64,000 bases of DNA from Pinisolibacter aquiterrae (GTDB taxonomy: Bacteria; Pseudomonadota; Alphaproteobacteria; Rhizobiales; Ancalomicrobiaceae), in assembly GCF_019160155.1 (NCBI RefSeq), contig NZ_JAFNIH010000009.1, forward strand, positions 1 through 64,000, in the 5' to 3' direction. Below the pieces are notes generated by a model. That model searched no databases. It was not told the origin of the DNA and worked only from the letters and a program-made list of their open reading frames with translations. Of the stretch, positions 10,515-20,307 are shown in pieces (position 1 is the stretch's first letter; each line of letters begins with the position of its first letter). The translations under genes were made by a program, and so were the position numbers.

Positions 10515-11648
10515 TCAGCCACCGAGATTGTCGAAGAAGCCCTTCATCTTGGCGAAGAAGCCGTGCGCGTCGGGGTGGGTCTCCTTGGAGCAGTCCTTCT
10601 CGAACTCCTCCAGAAGCTCGCGCTGGCGCTTGGTGAGATGGCGGGGGGTCTCGACGCCGACCTGGATGTAGAGATCGCCGTGGCCGCGGGTGCGCAGGAT
10701 CGGCATGCCCTTGCCGCGCAACGGGATGCGCTTGCCGTTCTGGGTGCCCTCGGGGATCTTGACCTTGGCGACCTCGCCGGAGAGCGTCGGCACCTCGATC
10801 GAGCCGCCGAGCGCGGCGGTGGTCATCGAGATCGGCACGGCGCAGAAGACGTCGGCGCCGTCGCGCTGGAAGAAGGCGTGCGGCTTGATCGAGACGAAGA
10901 TGTAGAGATCGCCGGCCGGGCCGCCGCGCACGCCGGCCTCGCCCTCGCCGGCGAGACGGATGCGGTTGCCGTCCTCGATGCCGGCGGGAATGTTGACGGC
11001 GAGCGCCTTCTCCACCGAAGTGTGGCCGGAGCCGCCGCAGACCTTGCAGGGGTCGGGGATCACCTGACCGCGACCCTGGCAGGTCGGGCAGGTGCGCTCG
11101 ATGGTGAAGAAGCCCTGGACGGCGCGAACCCGACCGAGGCCGCCGCAGGTGCGGCAGGTCTGGGCGGAGGTGCCGGCCTTGGCGCCGGAGCCGGAGCAGG
11201 CCTCGCAGGTGACCGTGGTCGGCACCTTGATCTCGATCTGCTTGCCGGCGTAGGCCTCCTCGAGGGTGATCTCCATGTTGTAGCGCAGGTCGGAGCCGCG
11301 CTCGCGGCCACCGCCGCCGCGCCGGCCGCCCATGTCGCCGCCGAAGAAGTTCTCGAAGATGTCCGACATGGTCTGGGCGAAGTCGCCGTTGAACCCGCCG
11401 GCACCGGCTCCCGCGCCGCCGTTCTCGAAGGCGGCGTGGCCGTAGCGGTCGTAGGCGGCGCGCTTCTGCCCGTCCTTGAGGACGTCGTAGGCCTCGTTGA
11501 TCTCCTTGAACGACGCCTCGGCAGCGTGATCGCCGGGGTTTCGATCGGGATGATACTGCATGGCGAGCTTGCGGAAGGCGCTCTTCAGCTCCTTCTCGTC
11601 GGCGGTCTTGGAGACGCCGAGAACCTCGTAGTAGTCGCGCTTGGCCAT
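10515..11648 (-). CDS. dnaJ: Chaperone protein DnaJ (Hsp40, type A)
   Basis: DnaJ delivers unfolded proteins to DnaK and stimulates its ATPase. The 377-residue product has all type A parts: an N-terminal J domain with YHPDRNPGD (HPD at 33-35), a Gly/Phe-rich linker (about 75-115), four CxxCxGxG zinc-binding repeats (about 145-215: [32 protein letters not shown]) and the C-terminal substrate-binding domains. It follows dnaK by 112 bases containing a strong hairpin, so it probably shares the dnaK heat-shock promoter. Confidence 0.98.
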   Translation of the reverse strand: MAKRDYYEVLGVSKTADEKELKSAFRKLAMQYHPDRNPGDHAAEASFKEINEAYDVLKDGQKRAAYDRYGHAAFENGGAGAGAGGFNGDFAQTMSDIFENFFGGDMGGRRGGGGRERGSDLRYNMEITLEEAYAGKQIEIKVPTTVTCEACSGSGAKAGTSAQTCRTCGGLGRVRAVQGFFTIERTCPTCQGRGQVIPDPCKVCGGSGHTSVEKALAVNIPAGIEDGNRIRLAGEGEAGVRGGPAGDLYIFVSIKPHAFFQRDGADVFCAVPISMTTAALGGSIEVPTLSGEVAKVKIPEGTQNGKRIPLRGKGMPILRTRGHGDLYIQVGVETPRHLTKRQRELLEEFEKDCSKETHPDAHGFFAKMKGFFDNLGG

Positions 11649-11698
11649 GGTCGGTCCGTCTTTCGGGCGGGCGGGGCGGCGATGCCTCTGAGATGCGA

Positions 11699-11732
11699 GG
11701 CGACCCGGCGTGAAGCCTCACACCGGGTCGCC
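11699..11732. other. Intergenic hairpin between dnaK and dnaJ
   Basis: GGCGACCCGG (11699-11708) is perfectly complementary to CCGGGTCGCC (11723-11732), a 10-bp stem with a 14-nt loop. In the dnaK-dnaJ transcript it lies 28 bases after the dnaK stop and is not followed by a U run. It would suit an mRNA-processing or attenuation site that keeps dnaK expression above dnaJ; that role is inferred from position. Confidence 0.5.
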
Positions 11733-11760
11733 CGCGCTTTCGAGATCAAGAAGCGGGGCC

Positions 11761-13662
<1,902 letters not shown>

Positions 13663-13828
13663 GATGCTTCTCCTTTCGGCAGGCCGTCCGAACCCCTGTC
13701 GGGCGTTTCGGCACGAGCGTTCCCGCTCACGGCCCCCAGATGGACCCGCTCGTCGAGCGGATCCCGTCGTTTCGGGTTTCTTGCACGCCGTCCCGCGGGG
13801 AACCCGGTCACGACGTGCTTCGCCGGGG

Positions 13829-13858
13829 TATATAAGTGGGGCGTTTCGGGGCCGCAAG
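13829..13858 (-). promoter_or_regulatory. Candidate sigma-32 (RpoH) promoter of dnaK
   Basis: Read on the minus strand, CTTG (13858-13855) is followed after 13 bases by CCCCACTTATAT. Alphaproteobacterial RpoH promoters have a CTTGAAA-like -35 and a CCCCATNTA-like -10 at this spacing. The -35 is imperfect after CTTG, and the TATATA makes a strong -10. This leaves a leader of roughly 160 bases before dnaK. No CIRCE element (TTAGCACTC dyad) was seen, so control by RpoH rather than HrcA is favoured. Confidence 0.55.
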
Positions 13859-13972
13859 GAGGGAAGGGCGCGGGAATCTCCTCGCGTCGCCCCCCGAGCG
13901 CGGCGGCGGCGCCGGCGGCGTGGGGCCGCCGGTCCGATCGAAGCCCCGTCTCCCCGGTCCTGGAGGTCCGCC

Positions 13973-14350
13973 ATGCCCTCGACGTTCCGTTCCGCACCGC
14001 CGGTCACCCGTTCGTCGCCGCCGTCGGTCGGACGGCGGATCGCGGCGGCGGGGATCGCGCTAGCGGCCTCGATCGGGCTCGCGGTCGGCGTCGACCCGTT
14101 CGGCCTGATCGCCGACGCCCCCGAGGAGACCGCCGCGCTCGGGCTGATCGCGACCGAGGCGATCGCGGCCTTTCTCTTCGTCTACCCGATGGTCGGGTTC
14201 GTCTTCGATCTCGTCGCGGCATGGCGGGGGGCGGGGCCGTCCGCCGGGGGCGGGTCGAGCGACGTCGGAGGTCCGCTCGAGGTCTGGTGGACGGCCGACG
14301 GAGCCTCCGACGGCGGCGGGGGTGGTGACGGCGGTGGGGGAGGCGACTGA
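13973..14350 (+). CDS. Small membrane protein with Gly/Asp-rich tail, unknown function
   Basis: A 125-residue product preceded by TGGAGGTCC at good spacing. Two hydrophobic segments (about residues 22-40 and 55-85, including [20 protein letters not shown]) predict an inner-membrane hairpin. The C-terminal 40 residues are low complexity: a Gly/Ser stretch, then [12 protein letters not shown] at the very end. It is divergent from dnaK and lies six bases before alkB on the same strand, so it may be co-transcribed with alkB-recQ. I do not recognise the family. Codon composition matches the neighbours and the ribosome-binding site is good, so I regard it as real. Confidence 0.6.
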   Translation: MPSTFRSAPPVTRSSPPSVGRRIAAAGIALAASIGLAVGVDPFGLIADAPEETAALGLIATEAIAAFLFVYPMVGFVFDLVAAWRGAGPSAGGGSSDVGGPLEVWWTADGASDGGGGGDGGGGGD

Positions 14351-14356
14351 TCGACC

Positions 14357-14992
14357 ATGACCGCTTCGTCTCGCCCCTCGGGATGTCCGGCCGGCCTCAC
14401 GCTCCTTCCCGGTCGTCTCGATCGCTCCGCACAGCAGGCGCTGATCGAGGATCTCCGCGCAGTGGTTCGGGCGGCGCCGCTCTTCACGCCGGTCATGCCG
14501 CGAACGGGCAAGCCCTTCTCCGTCCGCATGACCAATTGCGGGCCGCTCGGCTGGGTCTCCGACCGGGCCGGCTATCGCTATCAGGCGACGCATCCGGTGA
14601 CCGGACGTCCATGGCCGGCGATGCCGGCGGCGGTGCTGGCGCTCTGGGAGGAGATCACCGGATATGCCGCGCCGCCGGAGGCCTGTCTCGTCAACTTCTA
14701 TGGCGCGCAAGCCAAGATGGGGCTGCATCAGGATCGCGACGAGGAGGATTTCGAGGCGCCGCTCCTCTCCGTCTCGCTCGGCGACACCGCGCGGTTCCGC
14801 CTCGGCGGGGTCGAGCGGGGCGATCCGACGCGGTCGTTTCCGCTCGCGTCCGGTGACGTGATGATGCTCACGGGGCCGCTCCGGCTCGCCCATCACGGCA
14901 TCGACCGGATCGTGCCGGCCACCTCGACGCTGCTCGCCGAGGGTGGACGCATCAATCTGACGCTCCGGCGGGTGACGCGGCCGCGATCGTGA
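14357..14992 (+). CDS. alkB: Alpha-ketoglutarate-dependent dioxygenase AlkB
   Basis: AlkB directly reverses 1-methyladenine and 3-methylcytosine damage by oxidative demethylation with Fe(II) and 2-oxoglutarate. The 211-residue product has the iron ligands HQD (His124, Asp126) and a distal His in LAHHGIDR (about 180). RINLTLRR (198-205) supplies the Arg residues that bind 2-oxoglutarate, and RMTNCGPLGWVSD forms the nucleotide-recognition part. It is followed directly by recQ (71 bases between stop and the chosen ATG), forming a DNA-repair pair. Confidence 0.93.
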   Translation: MTASSRPSGCPAGLTLLPGRLDRSAQQALIEDLRAVVRAAPLFTPVMPRTGKPFSVRMTNCGPLGWVSDRAGYRYQATHPVTGRPWPAMPAAVLALWEEITGYAAPPEACLVNFYGAQAKMGLHQDRDEEDFEAPLLSVSLGDTARFRLGGVERGDPTRSFPLASGDVMMLTGPLRLAHHGIDRIVPATSTLLAEGGRINLTLRRVTRPRS

Positions 14993-15063
14993 CGCGGCCG
15001 GCGATTGACGGTCCGGGCCGGGGCGGGCTACCCCGGGGAGGCTTTCGAGAGGTTCCCCCGCCG

Positions 15064-16902
15064 ATGTCCTCCCCCGTGTCGTCCGATCTGACCCGCGCCC
15101 GCGCGATCCTGCGCGACGTCTTCGGCTATCCCGATCTGCGCGTCGGACAGGACGAGATCGTCGCGGCGGTGCTCGAAGGGTCCGACGTGCTGGCGGTGAT
15201 GCCGACCGGCGCCGGCAAGTCGATGTGTTATCAGCTCCCCGCCCTGGTGCGCGAGGAACTGGTCGTGGTGGTCTCGCCGCTGATCGCCTTGATGCGCAAT
15301 CAGGTGGCGCAGATGCGGGCGAACGGCATCGCCGCCGGGGCGCTCAACTCCACCACCGACACCGCCGAATGGCGGACGATCATGGACGACATGAACGCCG
15401 GGCGGCTGCGTCTCCTCTATGTCGCGCCGGAGCGTCTCGCCCGGCCGGACACCCAGGACATGCTGGCGCGGGCGAAGGTCGCGATGATCGCGGTCGACGA
15501 AGCGCATTGCATCTCGCAGTGGGGCCACGACTTCCGGCCGGAATATCGCGACATCGGCGCCTTCGCCGAGCGGCTCGGCAACCCGCGCATCCTGGCGCTG
15601 ACCGCGACCGCCGACGCCGCCACCCGCGAGGAGATCCGAGAGCGGCTCTTCGCGCGCGAGCCGCGGATCTTCGTGCATGGGTTCGACCGGCCCAACCTGT
15701 TCCTGGCGATGCGGCCGAAGGCCGAGCCGAAGCGGCAGCTCTTGCGCTTCCTCGAGAGCCATACCGGCGAGAGCGGTGTCGTCTATTGTTCCTCGCGCAA
15801 GCAGACCGAGGATCTCGCCGCCGCCTTCGAGGCCGCCGGCCATCGCGCGCTCGCCTATCACGCCGGCCTCGAGGCGGGCGTCCGCTCCGAGCGGCAGGAC
15901 GAGTTCCTGCGCGAGGACGGGATCGTCATGGTGGCGACGGTCGCCTTCGGCATGGGCATCGACAAGCCGGACGTGCGTTTCGTGGCGCATGCCTCGCTGC
16001 CGAAGTCGATCGAGGCCTGGTATCAGGAGATCGGCCGCGCCGGCCGCGACGGGCTCCCCGCCGACACGCTCACCCTCTACGGCACCGACGACATTCTCTT
16101 GCGCCGTCGCCAGATCGACGAATCGGAGGCCTCCGACGAGCAGAAGCGGATCGAGCGGCAGCGGCTCAACGCGCTCGTCGCGCTCGCCGAGACGCCGCGC
16201 TGCCGGCGGCAGGTGCTGCTCGCCTTCTTCGGCGAGGAGAGCGAACCCTGCGGGCATTGCGACGTCTGCCGCGACGGGGTCGAGACCTTCGACGGGACGC
16301 TCGCGGCGCAGAAGGCGCTGTCGGCGATCGTGCGCACCGAACAGCGCTTCGGCGAGGTGCATCTCGTCGACGTTCTGGTCGGCGACGCCACCGAACGGCT
16401 GGCGCGTTTCGGTCACGAGAAGCTGAAGACCTTCGGGGTCGGCAAGGAGTTCACCAAGTCGCAGTGGCGGGCGATCTTCCGGCAGATGCTGGCCTCGGGC
16501 CTCGCCGACGTCGACATGACCGCGCATGGGGCATGGTACGTGACGGAAGCCGGCGGCGAGGTGCTCAAGGGGCGCCGCTCGGTGGTGTTCCGCGCCGACG
16601 TGGTCGAGGCGGCGCGGGAGAAGGGCTCCAAGAAGGCGGCGCGGGCGGAGAAGATCACCGCCGCCGGGCTCGACGCGACGCAGACGCGTCTGCTCACGGC
16701 GCTGAAGGCGGTGCGCGCGGATCTCGCGCGCGAGCTCAACGCGCCGGCCTATGTGGTCTTCGCCGACCGCACGCTGATCGAGATGGCGAAGTCGCGCCCG
16801 ACCTCGCGGACCGAGATGGCGACGGTGCACGGCGTCGGCGCGGCGAAGCTCGAGCGCTTCGGCGACGTGTTCCTCCGGGCGATCCGGGACTTCGAGGGCT
16901 GA
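15064..16902 (+). CDS. recQ: ATP-dependent DNA helicase RecQ
   Basis: RecQ is a 3'-5' helicase acting in RecF-pathway recombination and fork repair. The 612-residue product has Walker A PTGAGKSMCYQLPA (47-60), a DEAH box in AVDEAHCISQWGHDFRPEY, FGMGIDKPDVRFV and EIGRAGRDG (motif VI), the RecQ-C zinc site (CRRQ..CGHCDVC), a winged helix and one C-terminal HRDC domain ending GVGAAKLERFGDVFLRAI. The ATG at 15064 was preferred because RecQ similarity starts there; an alternative GTG at 14989 overlaps the alkB stop and would add 25 unconserved residues. A degenerate copy of its last 50 codons lies about 3 kb downstream. Confidence 0.95.
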   Translation: MSSPVSSDLTRARAILRDVFGYPDLRVGQDEIVAAVLEGSDVLAVMPTGAGKSMCYQLPALVREELVVVVSPLIALMRNQVAQMRANGIAAGALNSTTDTAEWRTIMDDMNAGRLRLLYVAPERLARPDTQDMLARAKVAMIAVDEAHCISQWGHDFRPEYRDIGAFAERLGNPRILALTATADAATREEIRERLFAREPRIFVHGFDRPNLFLAMRPKAEPKRQLLRFLESHTGESGVVYCSSRKQTEDLAAAFEAAGHRALAYHAGLEAGVRSERQDEFLREDGIVMVATVAFGMGIDKPDVRFVAHASLPKSIEAWYQEIGRAGRDGLPADTLTLYGTDDILLRRRQIDESEASDEQKRIERQRLNALVALAETPRCRRQVLLAFFGEESEPCGHCDVCRDGVETFDGTLAAQKALSAIVRTEQRFGEVHLVDVLVGDATERLARFGHEKLKTFGVGKEFTKSQWRAIFRQMLASGLADVDMTAHGAWYVTEAGGEVLKGRRSVVFRADVVEAAREKGSKKAARAEKITAAGLDATQTRLLTALKAVRADLARELNAPAYVVFADRTLIEMAKSRPTSRTEMATVHGVGAAKLERFGDVFLRAIRDFEG

Positions 16903-17045
16903 AGCGCCGCCCGCCGAGGGCGTCTCCGCCGTCGCGTGAGGGGTGATACGCGGGCTCGTCTCCACGCAATGCGGGCTATGATCCGTCGGGAGAGAATCAT
17001 CATGGGGATCCGGTCTCGGCCGGTGACCGGAGACGGGCGGCGCCA

Positions 17046-17849
17046 ATGACCTCGCGACGGCATCGATTCGGGATCTTCGCCGGTATCGTTCTTCTCGGCG
17101 CGGCCTCCTCGGCCTTCGCCGCCGACAGGGGCGACGCGGCGCCCCTCGTTCCCGTGGTGCCGGTTCCGGCGCCGGAGGAGACCTGGGTCGTCGGCGTCCA
17201 TTCCTATGCCTGGGCCACGTCGATGGACGGCCGTTTCCGCACGTTGCCGCCGGGCCAGGCGGTCAAGGTCCATCTCGGCTTCGCCGACATTCTCGACGAT
17301 CTCGACGGCGCGCTGATGGTCTCGCTCGACGCGCGGCGCGGCCGCTTCGTGGTCTTCTCCGACGTGATGGTGTCGCGGCTCTCCGCCGGCAAGACCTTCA
17401 CTGCGCAAGGTTATCCGGGCAGCGTGTCGCTCGCCAGTTCCAGCGTCGTCGGCCTCGCGACGGCGGGGTACAGGATCGTCGACGAGCCGACCCTCGCGGT
17501 CGACCTGCTCGGCGGCGTCCGCGGCTTCGCGCTGTCGAACACGATCGCCGTGGCGGTGGCGCCGTTCGGGCTCTCCTACGGCAAGGACCGGCAATGGGTC
17601 GACGCGGTCGCCGGCGCGCGGGTCACCCATGCGTTCACCGATCGACTGTCGGTGACCGCGATGGGCTTCGTCGGAACCGGCGGCGCTCGCTACGAATGGG
17701 ACCTCTTCGGCGGCGTCGGCTATCGCTTCGGCGAGCGGATCGGCGGTTTCGCCGGCTATCGCGCCTTCAAGGTCGACTACGAGCGGGGCAGCTATGTCTA
17801 CGACGCGCTCCAATACGGGCCGGTCGTCGGGATGCGGGTCTCCTTCTAG
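17046..17849 (+). CDS. Outer-membrane beta-barrel protein, unknown function
   Basis: A 267-residue exported protein. The first 25 residues (RRHRFGIFAGIVLLGAASSAFA) form a Sec signal peptide cleaved after AFA, followed by a Pro/Val-rich linker. The rest alternates hydrophobic and polar residues with aromatic girdles (YGKDRQWVDAVAGARVTHAF, YEWDLFGGVGYRFGERIGGF) and ends in VGMRVSF, a C-terminal Phe typical of substrates of the BAM complex. About eight to ten strands can be counted. It resembles the porin-like opacity proteins common in rhizobia, but I cannot name a ligand. It is flanked by short gaps with no obvious partner. Confidence 0.75.
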   Translation: MTSRRHRFGIFAGIVLLGAASSAFAADRGDAAPLVPVVPVPAPEETWVVGVHSYAWATSMDGRFRTLPPGQAVKVHLGFADILDDLDGALMVSLDARRGRFVVFSDVMVSRLSAGKTFTAQGYPGSVSLASSSVVGLATAGYRIVDEPTLAVDLLGGVRGFALSNTIAVAVAPFGLSYGKDRQWVDAVAGARVTHAFTDRLSVTAMGFVGTGGARYEWDLFGGVGYRFGERIGGFAGYRAFKVDYERGSYVYDALQYGPVVGMRVSF

Positions 17850-18061
17850 GTGTGGCGCGGCGGATGTGAACGCGCGTCTTAGCAAAACCGATACGATTTC
17901 ATCCGAGACTGCGCCCCGAAACGAACGAATTCTCGCGGAGATGCCGGCCGTGCTCCGCCCCTGATCGACCCGGGTACGGGCGATCTTCCGATCGATGACG
18001 GCCGATGCCTCCGCCTTCGCCCCGCGTCGCTCGCGCGGCGGGGCGGATCGAGAGGCTGGCC

Positions 18062-19828
18062 ATGGACGACCTGTCACGTCGCGACTTCGGCGCGCTCTTC
18101 TGCGCGATGACGCTCACCCCCCTCGGCTGGGGCCGAGCCGAGGCGGCGATGCCGAAGGCGCCGAAGGTCCATGCGATCGCCTCCGACGTGTCGACGACGG
18201 CCGAGCGGACCATCGTGCCGGGGGCCGGCCCCTCGGGCCCGGTCCGGCTCCAGGACATCGCCCATTACGGGAAATTCGGCGCGGGCAAATGGACCTGGGG
18301 CGCCCCGCTCGCCCATGTCCGGCGCACCGACCTGACGGCGCCCGGCGCCGTCGCCCCGTCGACGGCCGGGCGGAGGAAGCTCCTCTCCTTCTTCACCATC
18401 ACCGACATCCACATCACCGACAAGGAAGCGCCCAACCAGGGCATCTACATCCAGCGCATGCATCCGACGACCCCGGTCGGCACCTCGCTCTATTCGGGCG
18501 TGATGCTCTATACGACCCATGTGCTCGACGCCGCCGTCCAGACGATCAACGCCCTGCATCGCAAGACGCCGTTCGATTTCGGTCTGTCGCTCGGCGACGT
18601 CTGCAACAGCACGCAGTACAACGAGCTGCGCTGGTACATCGACGTTCTCGACGGCAAGACGATCCGGCCGAGTTCGGGCGCCCATCTCGGGGCGAAGACG
18701 ATCGACTTCCAGAAGCCGTTCAAGGCGGTCGGCCTGGACGCGTCGATCCCCTGGTATCAGGTGCTCGGCAATCACGATCACTTCTGGCTCGGCTCGGTCT
18801 CGGTCGACCACGGTCCGCGCAAGGACCTGCGCGCCTCCTATGTCGCCGACGAGGTGTTCGCGGCCGGCGACGTCCTCGCCGATCCCACGCGGATCCGCGA
18901 GCGGACCTTCTACATGGGCGTGCTCGACGGCTCGAAGCCGCTCGGCGACGTCGTCCATACCGGGGTCGCCGCCGATTTCGACGCTCCGCCGAAGGTCGCG
19001 GCCGATCCCGATCGCCGCTCGCTGACGCGGGTCGAATGGATGAAGGAGTTCTTCACGACGACGAGCGCGCCGGCCGGCCACGGCTTCGACGCGGCGGCGG
19101 CCGAGAAGGGCTTCGCCTGCTACAGTTTCGTTCCGAAGTCGGACGTGCCGATCAAGATCATCGCGCTCGACGACACCCAGCTCGACGACGATCGGTCGCT
19201 CGACATCCATGGCCACGGCTTCCTCGACGCGGAGCGGTGGGCCTGGCTCAAGAAGGAACTGGCCGACGGCGACGCGGCGGGTCAGTTGATGATCATCGCC
19301 GCGCACATCCCGATCGGCGTCGAGCCGACGGCGCCGCATTCGGAGATGGGCTGGTGGATGGATCCGCAGAACGCGGTGACGCTGCCGGATCTGGTCGCCG
19401 AGCTGCACGCCCACCCGAACCTCCTGATGTGGGTCGCCGGGCATCGCCACCTCAACACGGTCAAGGCCTTCGTCTCGCCGGATCCCGCCGGCGCCCCGGA
19501 AAAGGGCTTCTGGCACGTCGAGACCTCGTCGCTGCGCGACTTCCCGCAGCAGTTCCGGACCTTCGAGATCTACGTCAACGCCGATCAGACGATCTCGATC
19601 GTGACCACCAACGTCGACCCGGCGGTCGCCAAGGGCACGCCGGCGGCGAAATCGCGCGACTACGCGGTGGCGGCGCAGCAGATCGTCAAGGCCGACATCC
19701 GCACCGCCAATCCGACCGAGGATCCGACCATCCATCTGATGCCGATGGGATCCTACAACGCCGAATTGGTGAAGGTCCTGAGCCCGGCGATGACGGCGGT
19801 GCTGAAGGCGCGGTATCCGGCGGGGTGA
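18062..19828 (+). CDS. Tat-exported metallophosphoesterase (TIGR03768-like)
   Basis: A 588-residue calcineurin-like phosphoesterase. The N-terminus MDDLSRRDFGALFCAMTLTP has the SRRDF twin-arginine motif, so periplasmic export by Tat is likely. The metal-binding motifs are in order: TDIHITD (Asp115, His117), LGDVCN, VLGNHDH, IIAAHIPIG and AGHRHLN. The overall wording matches the TIGR03768 family of long secreted phosphoesterases whose substrates are unknown. The ATG at 18062 was preferred over 18005 because it places the RR motif correctly. No phosphate-transport genes are nearby to suggest a role. Confidence 0.8.
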   Translation: MDDLSRRDFGALFCAMTLTPLGWGRAEAAMPKAPKVHAIASDVSTTAERTIVPGAGPSGPVRLQDIAHYGKFGAGKWTWGAPLAHVRRTDLTAPGAVAPSTAGRRKLLSFFTITDIHITDKEAPNQGIYIQRMHPTTPVGTSLYSGVMLYTTHVLDAAVQTINALHRKTPFDFGLSLGDVCNSTQYNELRWYIDVLDGKTIRPSSGAHLGAKTIDFQKPFKAVGLDASIPWYQVLGNHDHFWLGSVSVDHGPRKDLRASYVADEVFAAGDVLADPTRIRERTFYMGVLDGSKPLGDVVHTGVAADFDAPPKVAADPDRRSLTRVEWMKEFFTTTSAPAGHGFDAAAAEKGFACYSFVPKSDVPIKIIALDDTQLDDDRSLDIHGHGFLDAERWAWLKKELADGDAAGQLMIIAAHIPIGVEPTAPHSEMGWWMDPQNAVTLPDLVAELHAHPNLLMWVAGHRHLNTVKAFVSPDPAGAPEKGFWHVETSSLRDFPQQFRTFEIYVNADQTISIVTTNVDPAVAKGTPAAKSRDYAVAAQQIVKADIRTANPTEDPTIHLMPMGSYNAELVKVLSPAMTAVLKARYPAG

Positions 19829-19974
19829 TCTTCAGGACCGCCCGCGCCGACTTCGCGCGGCTCGAGGCCGAGAGGCCTCGACCACGGCGCCGGAGATCGA
19901 TCGGGTGAGGACGCGAGGGCTCGTGGCCCTGAGACGGTGCGCGGCGTGGTCGCCCGCGAACCGAACGCGCCCCC

Positions 19975-20132
19975 ATGGGGCCTTCGTCGACCGCACGCTC
20001 ATCGAAATGGCCGAGCTTCGCCCGACGACGCGGAGCGAGATGGCGACGCTCCACGAGGCCGGCGCGGCGAAGCCGACGCGGTTCGGTGACGTGTTTCCGA
20101 GGGCGGTGAAGGCGTTCGGGCGATCTGGGTGA
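19975..20132 (+). pseudogene. Relic of a second recQ: HRDC-domain fragment
   Basis: Translation of this stretch reads FVDRTLIEMAELRPTTRSEM followed by ATLHEAGAAKPTRFGDVFPRAVKAF and a stop. It aligns without gaps to the last about 50 residues of RecQ (FADRTLIEMAKSRPTSRTEM, ATVHGVGAAKLERFGDVFLRAIRDF). The upstream part of the frame (19905-19974) has no RecQ similarity and no helicase or RecQ-C domain exists, so it cannot be a functional RecQ. It is a decayed duplicate of the 3' end of recQ, about 3.2 kb downstream of the intact copy and in the same orientation. The substitutions include changes in conserved positions, which suggests an old event. The rest of the 479-base gap 19829-20307 holds no other gene. 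Confidence 0.75.
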
Positions 20133-20226
20133 GGGGCTTCGCTCGCTTCGGAGAGGACGTTGAATTCGGTGTGCCCGCGCCGCTCGGTTCGCGCGGGCGC
20201 AGGGCGACATACAGTCGCATTTGAAA

Positions 20227-20240
20227 TTGACTGCATGCAA
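20227..20240 (+). promoter_or_regulatory. Possible degenerate FNR/FixK-type box upstream of ccoG
   Basis: TTGACTGCATGCAA lies 68 bases before the ccoG start in an AT-rich island. It matches TTGA-N6-TCAA except for one base in the second half-site. CcoG/FixG genes are usually under FnrL or FixK control, which makes the match worth noting, but a single imperfect site in an AT-rich stretch is weak evidence. Confidence 0.3.
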
Positions 20241-20307
20241 ATTATGAAATGTATGTATTCGTAGATGTCAGCCTCCCGGCGGCGGTTCGGGAGGGCGGGG
20301 GGAGTCC

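Noticed and set aside
14989-15063. GTG start of recQ overlapping the alkB stop
   Set aside because: It would add 25 Gly/Pro/Arg-rich residues absent from RecQ proteins; the ATG at 15064 begins the conserved region.
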